Assembly: GCA_045541455.1 (NCBI GenBank)
Contig: JAZQJA010000038.1
Coordinates: 1 to 46,790 of the forward strand
Length of the DNA stretch: 46,790 nucleotides
Direction of reading: 5' to 3'
Source of the DNA: RGIG9041 sp045541455
GTDB lineage: Bacteria > Bacillota > Clostridia > Oscillospirales > QAKW01
Part shown: piece by piece, positions 26,737 to 34,486 of the stretch
Layout: each line of letters starts with the position of its first letter
Numbering within the stretch: position 1 is the first letter of the stretch
Notes under the pieces: generated by a model
Seen by the model: only the letters and a program-made list of their open reading frames with translations
Told to the model about the DNA's origin: nothing
Database searches by the model: none
Program-made: the position numbers and the translations under genes

Positions 26737-26806
26737 TGTGAACACAACAAGGTTCCGTGGTACCCGCCCGCAATTTCAATTGCGTTTGGCGGGTTGGATT
26801 TTCATT
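26735..26806 (+). repeat. Palindromic intergenic repeat, copy C
   Basis: ATTGTGAACACAACAAGG, then TTCCGTGGTACCC and a CCCGCC...GGCGGG hairpin with inner CGCAATT/AATTGCG arms (one mismatch region). It immediately follows a terminator and lies between the convergent HTH and SASP genes. Confidence 0.82.
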
Positions 26807-26812
26807 TATTGC

Positions 26813-26995
26813 TTAAAGGCTCTGTTCGCCTTTTTCGATAAGCTTTTTAACCATATAACCGCCTACTGAACCTGCCTGCTTAGAGGTAAGATTACCGTTG
26901 TAGCCATCTTTAAGATCAACACCGAGTTCACGGGCAACCTCAAACTTCATTTTATCAAGACCTGCTTTTGCATTCTTTTTAGTTTCGTTGTTCAT
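26813..26995 (-). CDS. Alpha/beta-type small acid-soluble spore protein
   Basis: 60 aa with the two conserved SASP blocks: KFEVARELGVDL, containing the Glu that the germination protease cleaves after, and GNLTSKQAGSVGGYMVKKLI, the DNA-binding helix. These proteins coat spore DNA in the A-like form and protect it from UV and heat. TAGGAGGTG precedes the ATG. An imperfect sigma-G-like promoter is visible upstream. This is the clearest sign in the window that the organism makes spores. Confidence 0.96.
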   Translation of the reverse strand: MNNETKKNAKAGLDKMKFEVARELGVDLKDGYNGNLTSKQAGSVGGYMVKKLIEKGEQSL

Positions 26996-27028
26996 TTAAA
27001 TTTTCACCTCCTATATTGGTTTCAATAG

Positions 27029-27057
27029 TAGTTTGAGGCAAACTTTTAAATAAATAC
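27029..27057 (-). promoter_or_regulatory. Possible sigma-G promoter of the SASP gene
   Basis: On the minus strand, GTATT (27057-27053), a 17-bp spacer and CAAACTA (27035-27029). This resembles the sigma-G pattern GHATR / CATNNTA with one mismatch in each element. Weak support beyond the product's expected regulation. Confidence 0.35.
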
Positions 27058-27073
27058 AAAGCAAAATATAGCG

Positions 27074-29092
27074 TTAATTGAAAATTTCACCTTTTGACTC
27101 AAAAAGTTTTAAAACATTTTGCTTTATAAGCGGATGCGCTTTGAGTTCGCTGTCGGCAAGTATTAGTTGTTTTGCGCTGTCCGAGGCTGACTTTAAAAGT
27201 AATGTGTCAGTTTGTAAATCGGCAATTTGAAGGCCTGCAAGACCGTGCTGGTCGCGCCCGAAAAAGTTGCCCGGACCGCGAAGTTCTAAGTCTTTTTGAG
27301 CAATTTCAAAGCCGTCGGTTGTTTTTGTGAAAAAGTCAAGACGGGTATTTGTAAGTTCTGATGTATTGTCGCTTTGCAAAACGCAGTAAGATTGCATATT
27401 GCCGCGGCCGACACGTCCGCGAAGTTGGTGCAGTTGCGAAAGCCCAAACCGTTCGGCATTTTCTATTATCATAAGCGTGGCTTCGGGAACGTTTATGCCT
27501 ACTTCGATAACGGTGGTGGATACAAGAATTGAAATATTTCCGTTTGCAAAATCGGTCATAACCTTGTCTTTTTGCGTTGGCTTCATTTTGCCGTGCACAA
27601 GACCAACTTTATCGTTGCCAAATATTTTAGAAAGGCTGTCAGCACGCTCCATGGCACTTGCAAGGGTACTGTCTTCATCTCCCTCGATTGTCGGACAGAC
27701 TATGTAAACACGCCCGCCAAGGTCTGTTTGTTTTTTGATAAATGCGTGCAGGCGCTCTGTATAAGTTGAATCTACAAGATAGGTTTTAACCTGCTGTCTA
27801 CCTTTTGGCAAAGAGTCAATAACCGACAGGTCAAGGTCACCCCACATCATAAGCGCCAAGGTGCGCGGAATGGGAGTGGCACTCATTACAAGTACGTGCG
27901 TGCCCTCGGCTTTGCCGGCAAGGGCAGAGCGCTGCATAACACCAAAGCGGTGCTGTTCGTCAGTAATTACAAGTCCTAAATTTTTAAACTCAACCGATTT
28001 TTCGAGTACGGCGTGTGTGCCGACAACAAAATCAATAACACCGCTTGCAATGTCTGCACAGATTTTTCGTTTTTGTGCAGCAGGCACGCTTGATGTGATA
28101 AGAGCGGTTTTTATGCCAAGCGGTGAAAACATTTTTTCAAAGTAGCGGTAGTGTTGATTTGCAAGCACTTCGGTCGGTGCCATAATGACTGCCTGTGCAC
28201 CGGCACGTATAACGCAATATGCACACTGGCCTGCAACAAGAGTTTTACCGCTTCCTACATCTCCCTGCAAAAGACGGTTCATAGCGTACGGGCCGGAAAG
28301 GTCGGCATAGATGTCATTAAGTGCGCGGCTTTGCGCATCGGTTGGTAAAAAGCTGTGTGAATTTAAAAATTCGGTTGGAATTTCCTTTACCGTTACTGCA
28401 GATTTTTTCTTTTTTCTGCCGCGAAGCATTTGCAGCCCTAATGAGTAGTAAAACAGTTCGTCAAAAATGAGCCTGCGCCGTGACTTATCTATATCTTCAT
28501 AGCTTTTAGGAAAATGTATTTTATAAACCGCTTCATTTATATCAAGCAGGTCATATTTTTCCCGCAGAGAATTAGGGAGAGGTTCTTTGTTTACACATTC
28601 TTTGACTGCGGCGGGCATAAGTTTTCGCAAAAACTTTTGGTTAAGCCCGTTTACCAGCGGATAAACTGCAAGTAAGCGGCTGTTTTGGGGCAGGGATTTA
28701 TAAAATTCGGGTGAAACAAGTTGTGGGGTGCCTGTTTGAGCAAGTTTACCGTAAAACAGATAACGTTCACCTTGGTGCAGCATATTTTTTATAAATTTGT
28801 TGTTAAAATACACTATTTTTGTTAGACCGCTGTCGTCAGAAACGTAAACTGTAGTAAGCGTTTTGCCGCCTTTAATACGTGTTTCGGTGACAGGCTTTGC
28901 AACGGTTGCTAAAATGCTTACCTTTTCGCCGCGGTGCATGGCAAGCGAACTTATATCTACAATGTTGCCAAGGTCGTCATACCTGCGCGGTAAAAGACGG
29001 GTTAAGTCCTCAACCGTTTGTATATCAAGTTTTTCAAAAAGCGCCGCTTTTTTTTCACCGACACCTTTAAGATAACGTATATCTTTTTGCAC
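27074..29092 (-). CDS. recG: ATP-dependent DNA helicase RecG
   Basis: 672 aa from the GTG at 29092, chosen because AGAGGTG lies six bases upstream of it; an ATG seven codons earlier has no ribosome binding site. RecG remodels stalled replication forks and branch-migrates Holliday junctions. The N-terminal wedge/OB domain includes VGEKKAALFEKL and LPRRYDDL. The helicase domains show a Walker A (GDVGSGKT), TDEQHRFG in place of a DEAD box, SATPIPRTLALMMWGDLD, TVIEVGINVPEAT and QLRGRVGRG, and the C-terminal GPGNFFGRDQHGL is RecG-specific. Its promoter diverges from the SDR promoter. Confidence 0.97.
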   Translation of the reverse strand: MQKDIRYLKGVGEKKAALFEKLDIQTVEDLTRLLPRRYDDLGNIVDISSLAMHRGEKVSILATVAKPVTETRIKGGKTLTTVYVSDDSGLTKIVYFNNKFIKNMLHQGERYLFYGKLAQTGTPQLVSPEFYKSLPQNSRLLAVYPLVNGLNQKFLRKLMPAAVKECVNKEPLPNSLREKYDLLDINEAVYKIHFPKSYEDIDKSRRRLIFDELFYYSLGLQMLRGRKKKKSAVTVKEIPTEFLNSHSFLPTDAQSRALNDIYADLSGPYAMNRLLQGDVGSGKTLVAGQCAYCVIRAGAQAVIMAPTEVLANQHYRYFEKMFSPLGIKTALITSSVPAAQKRKICADIASGVIDFVVGTHAVLEKSVEFKNLGLVITDEQHRFGVMQRSALAGKAEGTHVLVMSATPIPRTLALMMWGDLDLSVIDSLPKGRQQVKTYLVDSTYTERLHAFIKKQTDLGGRVYIVCPTIEGDEDSTLASAMERADSLSKIFGNDKVGLVHGKMKPTQKDKVMTDFANGNISILVSTTVIEVGINVPEATLMIIENAERFGLSQLHQLRGRVGRGNMQSYCVLQSDNTSELTNTRLDFFTKTTDGFEIAQKDLELRGPGNFFGRDQHGLAGLQIADLQTDTLLLKSASDSAKQLILADSELKAHPLIKQNVLKLFESKGEIFN

Positions 29093-29115
29093 CGCTTTCA
29101 CCTCTTTCAACATTA

Positions 29116-29145
29116 ATTATAATATTAGTTTACACCATTTTGCAA
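29116..29145 (-). promoter_or_regulatory. recG promoter
   Basis: On the minus strand, TTGCAA (29145-29140), an 18-bp spacer and TATAAT (29121-29116). Confidence 0.55.
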
Positions 29146-29152
29146 TAAAGCA

Positions 29153-29181
29153 TTGAATTTTTTTACAAGTTAAAATAAAAT
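29153..29181 (+). promoter_or_regulatory. Promoter of the FabG-like SDR gene
   Basis: TTGAAT (29153-29158), a 17-bp spacer and TAAAAT (29176-29181), 17 bp before the ATG. It lies back to back with the recG promoter. Confidence 0.5.
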
Positions 29182-29198
29182 ATATGAGAGGTGATTGA

Positions 29199-29897
29199 AT
29201 GTTAGCAGTTATTACGGGCGCAAGCGGTGCAATCGGTGAAATGTGTGCGTACGAGGCGGCGCGGCTCGGTTATGATATTATTTTATGTTGCAACAGCAAC
29301 ACGGCAAATGCCGGTATGTTTGAAAATTTTCCTGTTAAAGTTTGCGTTGTGCATGCTGATATTACAACAAAAGAGGGCAGGGCAGAAATTGAAAATGCGG
29401 CACGCAGTATGGGCGGTACCGACATACTTGTAAATAATGCCGGCATTGCACAGATAAAGCCGTTTTTGGACACCGACGAGTGTGATACCCAAGATATTGT
29501 CGGCACCGACCTTTGTGCGATGATTGATTTGACACGGCTTATAATTCCCCAAATGCTTAAAAAAAGGGGCGGTGCAATTGTAAATATCTCGTCGGTATGG
29601 GGTGTTACAGGCGCATCGTGTGAGGTAATTTACAGTGGGGCGAAAGCAGGCGTTATCGGTTTTACAAAATCGCTTGCAAAAGAACTTGCGCCATCGAATA
29701 TAACTGTAAACGCTGTAGCGCCGGGATGTATTCAATCAAAAATGCTTGATGGACTTGACACGCAACAACTTTGCGATATGATACCGCTGTCACGGCTGGG
29801 TGACGGGCTTGAAGTTGCAAAGGCTGTGTTTTTTCTCGCACGGCACGGTTATATCACCGGTCAAACACTTAATGTTGACGGCGGAATGGTTATATAA
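29199..29897 (+). CDS. Short-chain dehydrogenase/reductase, FabG-like
   Basis: 232 aa, NAD(P)H-binding Rossmann oxidoreductase. The cofactor motif TGASGAIG (6-13), NNAG, the catalytic Ser region NISSVWG, YSGAK (YxxxK) and the C-terminal GQTLNVDGGM are all present. Closest in pattern to 3-oxoacyl-ACP reductase, but no other fatty-acid genes are adjacent, so a different carbonyl substrate is possible. GAGAGGTGA precedes the ATG. A terminator follows the stop by a few bases. Confidence 0.9.
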   Translation: MLAVITGASGAIGEMCAYEAARLGYDIILCCNSNTANAGMFENFPVKVCVVHADITTKEGRAEIENAARSMGGTDILVNNAGIAQIKPFLDTDECDTQDIVGTDLCAMIDLTRLIIPQMLKKRGGAIVNISSVWGVTGASCEVIYSGAKAGVIGFTKSLAKELAPSNITVNAVAPGCIQSKMLDGLDTQQLCDMIPLSRLGDGLEVAKAVFFLARHGYITGQTLNVDGGMVI

Positions 29898-29900
29898 CAT

Positions 29901-29936
29901 CAAAAATTGTTCATACTATCGGTATGAACAATTTTT
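29901..29936 (+). terminator. Terminator hairpin that contains the next gene's start codon
   Basis: AAAAATTGTTCATAC pairs with GTATGAACAATTTTT around TATCG, followed by T's. The only plausible ATG of the MFS gene (29924) is within the 3' arm. Confidence 0.8.
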
Positions 29937-31033
29937 TTATTAAAAACGATAATTTTACAAAACTTTTATACTCTCAGTTTTTATCACTGTGCGGCGGATA
30001 TATTCAAAATGTTGCTTTGTCTGCAATGATTACTCAAAAAGACGATAAATATTTAAAACTTGGGCTGTTTTTATTTGTGTCTTATTTGCCGGTTTTTTTA
30101 CTGTCGTATTTTACAGGTAAACTTACAAACCGTATAAGCCCTATAAAAATATTAATAGTAACCGAATTTTTATTGTTGTCGATGTCGGTAATACTGTTTA
30201 TATTTTGGAATATGTCGTATTATATGTTGCTTGTTTTCGGTGGTTTGTGGGGTGTTGTGCGGGCGGTACAAACACCGGCCGCAAACTCAATGCCAAAACT
30301 TTTATGTGAGGAAAACAACCTTCAAAAAAACGTTAAAAAATTAAGTCTTGCTTTGTCGGTATCACGCGCGGTGGGACCTATAGTGTCGGGTGTTTTATAT
30401 TCGGCATTTAACTACCGTGCATCTTTTTTTGCTAATATTTTAAGTTATATTCCGTCTTTAATACTGCTTTTCAAAATTAAATTTGATTTTAAGCCGATGC
30501 GTACAAAAAAATCACGTATTAACATAAACAAACCGCTTATTGCGTTGGTGTTTGTGCTATCACTGTTCGGCACGGCATATAACATCATATTCAGCGGTAT
30601 TGTAAAAACGCTGGAACTTTCGCGGTTTTGGTTTTCGGTGTTTATGGCGCTTGTCGGCACGGGTGCAGCTTTCGGTGCGTGGATTATGACAAAACGCAAA
30701 TCAATGTTGTATGCTTTTTTTGGGGTATCTATATCGGCACTGTTGCTTGCGCTTTTTAAAAATTTGTTTGTAATTTGTCCTGTAATTGTGGCTTATGGTA
30801 TATTTGATTATTTGTTTTTTACTTCTGCCATGTCAAAAATCCAGTCTGAGAATGACAGACAATCGGTAACAAGTGCCATGGGTGTTTATACAGCCGCAAC
30901 AACCGGTGCTCTGCCCGTTGGTTTTTTGCTTTTATCGTTTTTAAGCGATAAATTCGGGGCTTTGTCGGTACCGTTTACAATTGCAGGTGCAACTGCCATT
31001 TTTGGATGGGTATTTTTTGCCAAAATGCGTTGA
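29924..31033 (+). CDS. Major facilitator superfamily transporter
   Basis: 369 aa with ten to twelve predicted membrane helices. The N-terminal FTKLLYSQFLSLCGGYIQN, the first cytoplasmic loop (LTNRISPIKILI) and a duplicated fold identify an MFS exporter-like protein; drug or metabolite export is the usual guess and cannot be refined. The start is peculiar: the ATG lies in the 3' arm of a terminator hairpin and has no Shine-Dalgarno sequence, yet the N-terminal helix demands a start about here, since the next in-frame Met (residue 34) would remove the first membrane segment. Expression may therefore be low or controlled by the hairpin. Its stop overlaps the -35 of the next promoter. Confidence 0.85.
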   Translation: MNNFFIKNDNFTKLLYSQFLSLCGGYIQNVALSAMITQKDDKYLKLGLFLFVSYLPVFLLSYFTGKLTNRISPIKILIVTEFLLLSMSVILFIFWNMSYYMLLVFGGLWGVVRAVQTPAANSMPKLLCEENNLQKNVKKLSLALSVSRAVGPIVSGVLYSAFNYRASFFANILSYIPSLILLFKIKFDFKPMRTKKSRININKPLIALVFVLSLFGTAYNIIFSGIVKTLELSRFWFSVFMALVGTGAAFGAWIMTKRKSMLYAFFGVSISALLLALFKNLFVICPVIVAYGIFDYLFFTSAMSKIQSENDRQSVTSAMGVYTAATTGALPVGFLLLSFLSDKFGALSVPFTIAGATAIFGWVFFAKMR

Positions 31034-31057
31034 CATTTGCATATTATATGATAAAAT
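31030..31057 (+). promoter_or_regulatory. Promoter of the decarboxylase Na+ pump operon
   Basis: TTGACA (31030-31035), a 16-bp spacer and TAAAAT (31052-31057). The leader before the ATG at 31114 is about 50 nt. Confidence 0.65.
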
Positions 31058-31113
31058 ATTAGATAGCGAAATTTTGGATTATATGGTTGAAAATATATAA
31101 GGAGATGACATAT

Positions 31114-32493
31114 ATGAAGGTAAATTTTACAGAAACTGTATTGCGTGATGCCAATCAGTCACTTATCGCAACACGTCTTCCGTATGATAAGTTTGCTTCG
31201 ATTTTAGAGGAAATGGATAAAGCTGGTTATTATTCGGTTGAGTGCTGGGGCGGTGCCACATTTGACAGTTGTCTTCGTTTTTTAAACGAGGATCCGTGGG
31301 AAAGACTTCGCAATATTAAAAAGGCTATGCCTAACACAAAACTTCAAATGCTTCTTCGTGGACAGAACTTGCTTGGTTATAAGCACTATCCTGACGATGT
31401 AGTTAGAAAGTTTGTTGAGTATTCGGTTAAAAACGGTATTGATATAATCAGAATTTTTGATGCACTTAACGATGTTCGCAACATCCGTGTTGCTGTAGAA
31501 GAAACCATCAAGCACGGCGCACATGCATCGGGCACTATATCTTATACAACAAGCCCTGTTCACAACCTTGAAAGCAATGTAAAACTTGCAAAAGATATGG
31601 AAAATATGGGTGTTAGTTCTATTTGTATTAAGGATATGGCAGGTGTTATGTCACCGTCAGAGGCGTATGACCTTGTAAAAGCGCTTAAAGAAAGCGTTAA
31701 GGTTCCGATTGTTGTTCACACACATTCAACTGCAGGTCTTGCGTTTATGACTTATCTCAAGGCTGTTGAGGCAGGTGCTGATGTTATTGACACTGCAACT
31801 TCTTGCTTCTCGGGTGGTACTTCACAGCCTGCAACAGAAACTCTTGCCTATGCGCTTAGAGGTCTTGGCTATGAGGTAGACCTTGATGATAAAGTTTTGG
31901 CAAAAGTAAACTCATTTTTTGCTCCTATAAGAAACGAGTTTATTGCAAACGGTACTCTTGATCCGCTTGTTATGGCAACTGATACTGCTTGTCTTGATTA
32001 CAAGGTGCCTGGCGGAATGCTCTCAAACCTTGTATCGCAACTTAAAATGCAAAATGCTATGGATAAGTTTGACGATGTTTTAGCAGAGGTTCCTAAGGTT
32101 CGTGCAGACCTTGGCTATCCGCCATTGGTTACTCCTATGAGCCAGATGGTTGGTGTTCAGGCAACACAAAACGTATTGCTTGGCGAGAGATACAAAGCAA
32201 TAGGCAAAGAGGTTAAGGCGTATGTACGCGGTGAGTACGGCAAGGCTCCCGGCGAAATTGACGCTGACATTATCAAAAAGGTACTTGGTGATGAGAAACC
32301 TATTACACATCGCCCCGCTGACGACCTTGAGCCTGAATTTGAAAAGACAAAAGAGCAACTTGGCGACAAGGCAAAGTGCGACGAAGACGTACTTTCTTAT
32401 ATTGCTTTCCCGCAGGTTGCAGATAAGTTTTTTGAACAGCGCAAAAAGAAAGAAGAAAACACAGTGGTTTATTCCATTAAGCGTGTTGATTAA
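31114..32493 (+). CDS. oadA: Carboxyltransferase (alpha) subunit of a Na+-pumping oxaloacetate decarboxylase
   Basis: 459 aa. The carboxyltransferase barrel moves the carboxyl group of oxaloacetate to biotin. Visible motifs: ETVLRDANQSL (substrate/metal site, residues 7-17), CIKDMAGVMSP (the Lys carbamylated for metal binding) and VVHTHSTAGLA (metal His pair). The usual C-terminal biotinyl domain is missing, because a separate carrier protein is encoded two genes on. The start at 31114 follows AAGGAGATG; an upstream in-frame TTG is less likely. Pyruvate carboxylase subunit B has the same domain, but the adjacent beta and gamma membrane subunits point to the sodium pump. Confidence 0.92.
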   Translation: MKVNFTETVLRDANQSLIATRLPYDKFASILEEMDKAGYYSVECWGGATFDSCLRFLNEDPWERLRNIKKAMPNTKLQMLLRGQNLLGYKHYPDDVVRKFVEYSVKNGIDIIRIFDALNDVRNIRVAVEETIKHGAHASGTISYTTSPVHNLESNVKLAKDMENMGVSSICIKDMAGVMSPSEAYDLVKALKESVKVPIVVHTHSTAGLAFMTYLKAVEAGADVIDTATSCFSGGTSQPATETLAYALRGLGYEVDLDDKVLAKVNSFFAPIRNEFIANGTLDPLVMATDTACLDYKVPGGMLSNLVSQLKMQNAMDKFDDVLAEVPKVRADLGYPPLVTPMSQMVGVQATQNVLLGERYKAIGKEVKAYVRGEYGKAPGEIDADIIKKVLGDEKPITHRPADDLEPEFEKTKEQLGDKAKCDEDVLSYIAFPQVADKFFEQRKKKEENTVVYSIKRVD

Positions 32494-32510
32494 TAAAGGG
32501 GGATAACGAA

Positions 32511-32831
32511 ATGTACGACAATCCTACAATTATGGACATTTTGCTTATTTCGTTTATAGGCTTTGTTACGGTTTTTATAGTGCTTATTGTGCTTATGGCA
32601 ATTATTGTTTTAATAAGCCGTGTATTCGGTGAAAAGAAAAAACCCGAAAAAGTACCGTCTGCAGTTGTTAAAACTCAGCCTGAAAACGAATCTGAGGCTG
32701 ATACTTACACCGGTGTTAAACTCAGCGGTGTTTCTGACAAAGAAGCAGCATTGCTTATGGCAATTGTTGCAGACAATCTTAAAAAGCCTCTTAACAATCT
32801 CAGATTCATATCTATCAAGGAGAAGAAATAA
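32511..32831 (+). CDS. oadG: Decarboxylase Na+ pump gamma subunit
   Basis: 106 aa with one N-terminal membrane helix (LLISFIGFVTVFIVLIVLMAIIVLI, ~10-35), a basic stop (FGEKKKPEK), a flexible linker and a C-terminal helix (DKEAALLMAIVADN). This is the OadG pattern: the small subunit that tethers the soluble alpha subunit to the membrane beta subunit. AAAGGGGG precedes the ATG, 17 bp after oadA, and the biotin carrier starts 2 bp after its stop. Confidence 0.88.
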   Translation: MYDNPTIMDILLISFIGFVTVFIVLIVLMAIIVLISRVFGEKKKPEKVPSAVVKTQPENESEADTYTGVKLSGVSDKEAALLMAIVADNLKKPLNNLRFISIKEKK

Positions 32832-32833
32832 TT

Positions 32834-33217
32834 ATGAAATACGAAGTAACTCTTAATGGAAAAACTTATGAAATAGAAGTTGAAGAAGGAAAGGCAATTG
32901 TACTTGACGAGCGTGCTGCAGCTGTCGCAGCACCTGCTCCTGCCGCAGCACCTGCACCTGCCGCAGCACCTGCTCCCGCTGCAGCACCTGCTCCTGCCGG
33001 AAGCGGCAGACCGGTTGATGCACCGTTGCCGGGAACTGTACTTAGTGTTAAAGTTTCAGCAGGACAGGCTGTAAAGGCAGGCGATGTGCTTGTTATTATC
33101 GAGGCCATGAAAATGGAAAACGAAATTGCAGCACCTGTGGACGGCACTGTTTCATCGGTTGCAGTTTCAAACGGTCAGTCTGTTGAAAGCGGTACTCCTT
33201 TGGTATATCTTGCATAG
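32834..33217 (+). CDS. Biotin carboxyl carrier protein of the decarboxylase pump
   Basis: 127 aa. Residues 1-30 make a small beta segment, then an Ala-Pro linker (about residues 32-56) encoded by four 18-bp tandem repeats, then a biotinyl domain with EAMKMEN. The biotinylated Lys is K93, 35 residues from the C-terminus as expected. The swinging arm carries the carboxyl group from the alpha subunit to the membrane beta subunit. It lies between the gamma and beta genes with tight spacing. It needs biotin, consistent with bioY elsewhere in the window. Confidence 0.95.
   Translation: MKYEVTLNGKTYEIEVEEGKAIVLDERAAAVAAPAPAAAPAPAAAPAPAAAPAPAGSGRPVDAPLPGTVLSVKVSAGQAVKAGDVLVIIEAMKMENEIAAPVDGTVSSVAVSNGQSVESGTPLVYLA
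32927..32998 (+). repeat. 18-bp tandem repeat in the biotin carrier linker
   Basis: Four near-identical units of GCAGCACCTGCTCCTGCC start at 32927, 32945, 32963 and 32981. They encode AAPAPA-type linker units. Copy number could vary by slippage, changing arm length by six residues per unit. Confidence 0.85.
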
Positions 33218-33229
33218 GGGGATCGGATT

Positions 33230-34432
33230 TTGAATATTATCGTAGATACTATTCAGGGTATATGGATAAATTCCGGTTTTGCAAGCATGAGTATACAGAA
33301 CTTTGTGATGATTGTTCTGGCTTGTGTTCTTTTATACCTTGGTATTGTTAGAAAATTTGAACCGCTTTTGCTTGTTGGTATAGCATTTGGTATGCTTCTT
33401 ACAAACTTGCCCACCCCTGCAGGAGAAACGGCTATTTATAATTCGGATTTATGGCGTGCGTTTATGGACGAAACTTCGCCTTACTATCATAGTTACGGAC
33501 AAATACTTAAAGAGGGCGGTCTTTTAGATATTCTTTATATTGGTGTTAAAACCGGTATTTATCCGTCAATTATCTTTATGGGTGTCGGCGCTATGACAGA
33601 CTTTGGGCCAATGCTTTCAAATCCTAAATCGTTTTTGCTTGGTGCGGCTGCTCAGTTTGGTGTTTACTGCGCACTTATTTTGGCAATTTTGCTTGGCTTT
33701 TCAGGTCCTCAGGCGGCTTCAATTGCGATTATAGGCGGTGCTGACGGTCCTACAGCTATATTTTTAACATCAAAACTTGCACCCGAACTTTTGGGCGCAA
33801 TTGCAATTGCGGCATACAGTTATATGGCGCTTATCCCGCTAATTCAGCCACCGCTTATGCGTCTTATTACTACAAAAAAAGAGCGAGAGATTAAAATGGA
33901 ACAGCTTAGAACTGTTTCAAAGCGTGAGAAAATTGTGTTTCCTATAGTTGTTACAATTTTTACGGTATTATTACTTCCGTCAGTAGCTCCGCTTCTTGGT
34001 TGCCTTATGCTTGGTAATCTGTTCCGTGAGTGCGGTGTTTGTGACAGACTTTCTGACACTGCTCAAAACGCGCTTATGAATATTGTTACAATATTCCTTG
34101 GCATATCAGTAGGTGCAACAACAGTAGGTAAAGACTTTCTTAATAAGCAAACAATATTTGTTATAATTATCGGTCTTATTGCGTTTGCATTTTCAACTAT
34201 CGGCGGTTTGCTTATCGGCAAACTTATGTGTTGGTTGTCGGGCGGTAAAATAAATCCGCTTATTGGCTCTGCAGGTGTTTCGGCAGTGCCTATGGCTGCA
34301 CGTGTTGCACAGGTTGAAGGCCAAAAGGCAAACCCGTCGAACTTTTTGCTTATGCACGCAATGGGTCCCAATGTTGCAGGCGTTATTGGTTCTGCTGTTG
34401 CGGCAGGCTTTTTGCTTACAATTTTTAAATAA
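33230..34432 (+). CDS. oadB: Decarboxylase Na+ pump beta subunit
   Basis: 400 aa, about ten membrane helices. This subunit decarboxylates carboxybiotin and exports Na+. Family motifs: LYLGIVRKFEPLLLVGIAFGMLLTN near the N-terminus, GGADGPTAIFLTSKLAPELLG with the Na+-site Asp, and AVPMAARVAQVEGQKANPSNFLLMHAMGPN near the C-terminus. The start is TTG at 33230, preceded by AGGGGGAT at normal spacing. It is the last gene of the pump operon and ends in a terminator. The pump could serve oxaloacetate or, with a different alpha subunit, methylmalonyl-CoA; the OadA-like alpha favours oxaloacetate. Confidence 0.94.
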   Translation: MNIIVDTIQGIWINSGFASMSIQNFVMIVLACVLLYLGIVRKFEPLLLVGIAFGMLLTNLPTPAGETAIYNSDLWRAFMDETSPYYHSYGQILKEGGLLDILYIGVKTGIYPSIIFMGVGAMTDFGPMLSNPKSFLLGAAAQFGVYCALILAILLGFSGPQAASIAIIGGADGPTAIFLTSKLAPELLGAIAIAAYSYMALIPLIQPPLMRLITTKKEREIKMEQLRTVSKREKIVFPIVVTIFTVLLLPSVAPLLGCLMLGNLFRECGVCDRLSDTAQNALMNIVTIFLGISVGATTVGKDFLNKQTIFVIIIGLIAFAFSTIGGLLIGKLMCWLSGGKINPLIGSAGVSAVPMAARVAQVEGQKANPSNFLLMHAMGPNVAGVIGSAVAAGFLLTIFK

Positions 34433-34435
34433 ACT

Positions 34436-34473
34436 AAAAAACGAGATGTCTATAATAAAGATGTCTCGTTTTT
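34436..34473 (+). terminator. Intrinsic terminator of the pump operon
   Basis: AAAAACGAGA pairs with TCTCGTTTTT with a longer internal loop. Confidence 0.7.
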
Positions 34474-34486
34474 AGATAGGATTAAT

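Noticed and set aside
32927..32998. Short regular repeats, considered as a CRISPR array
   Set aside because: Tandem without spacers, in frame and coding for an Ala-Pro hinge of the biotin carrier.
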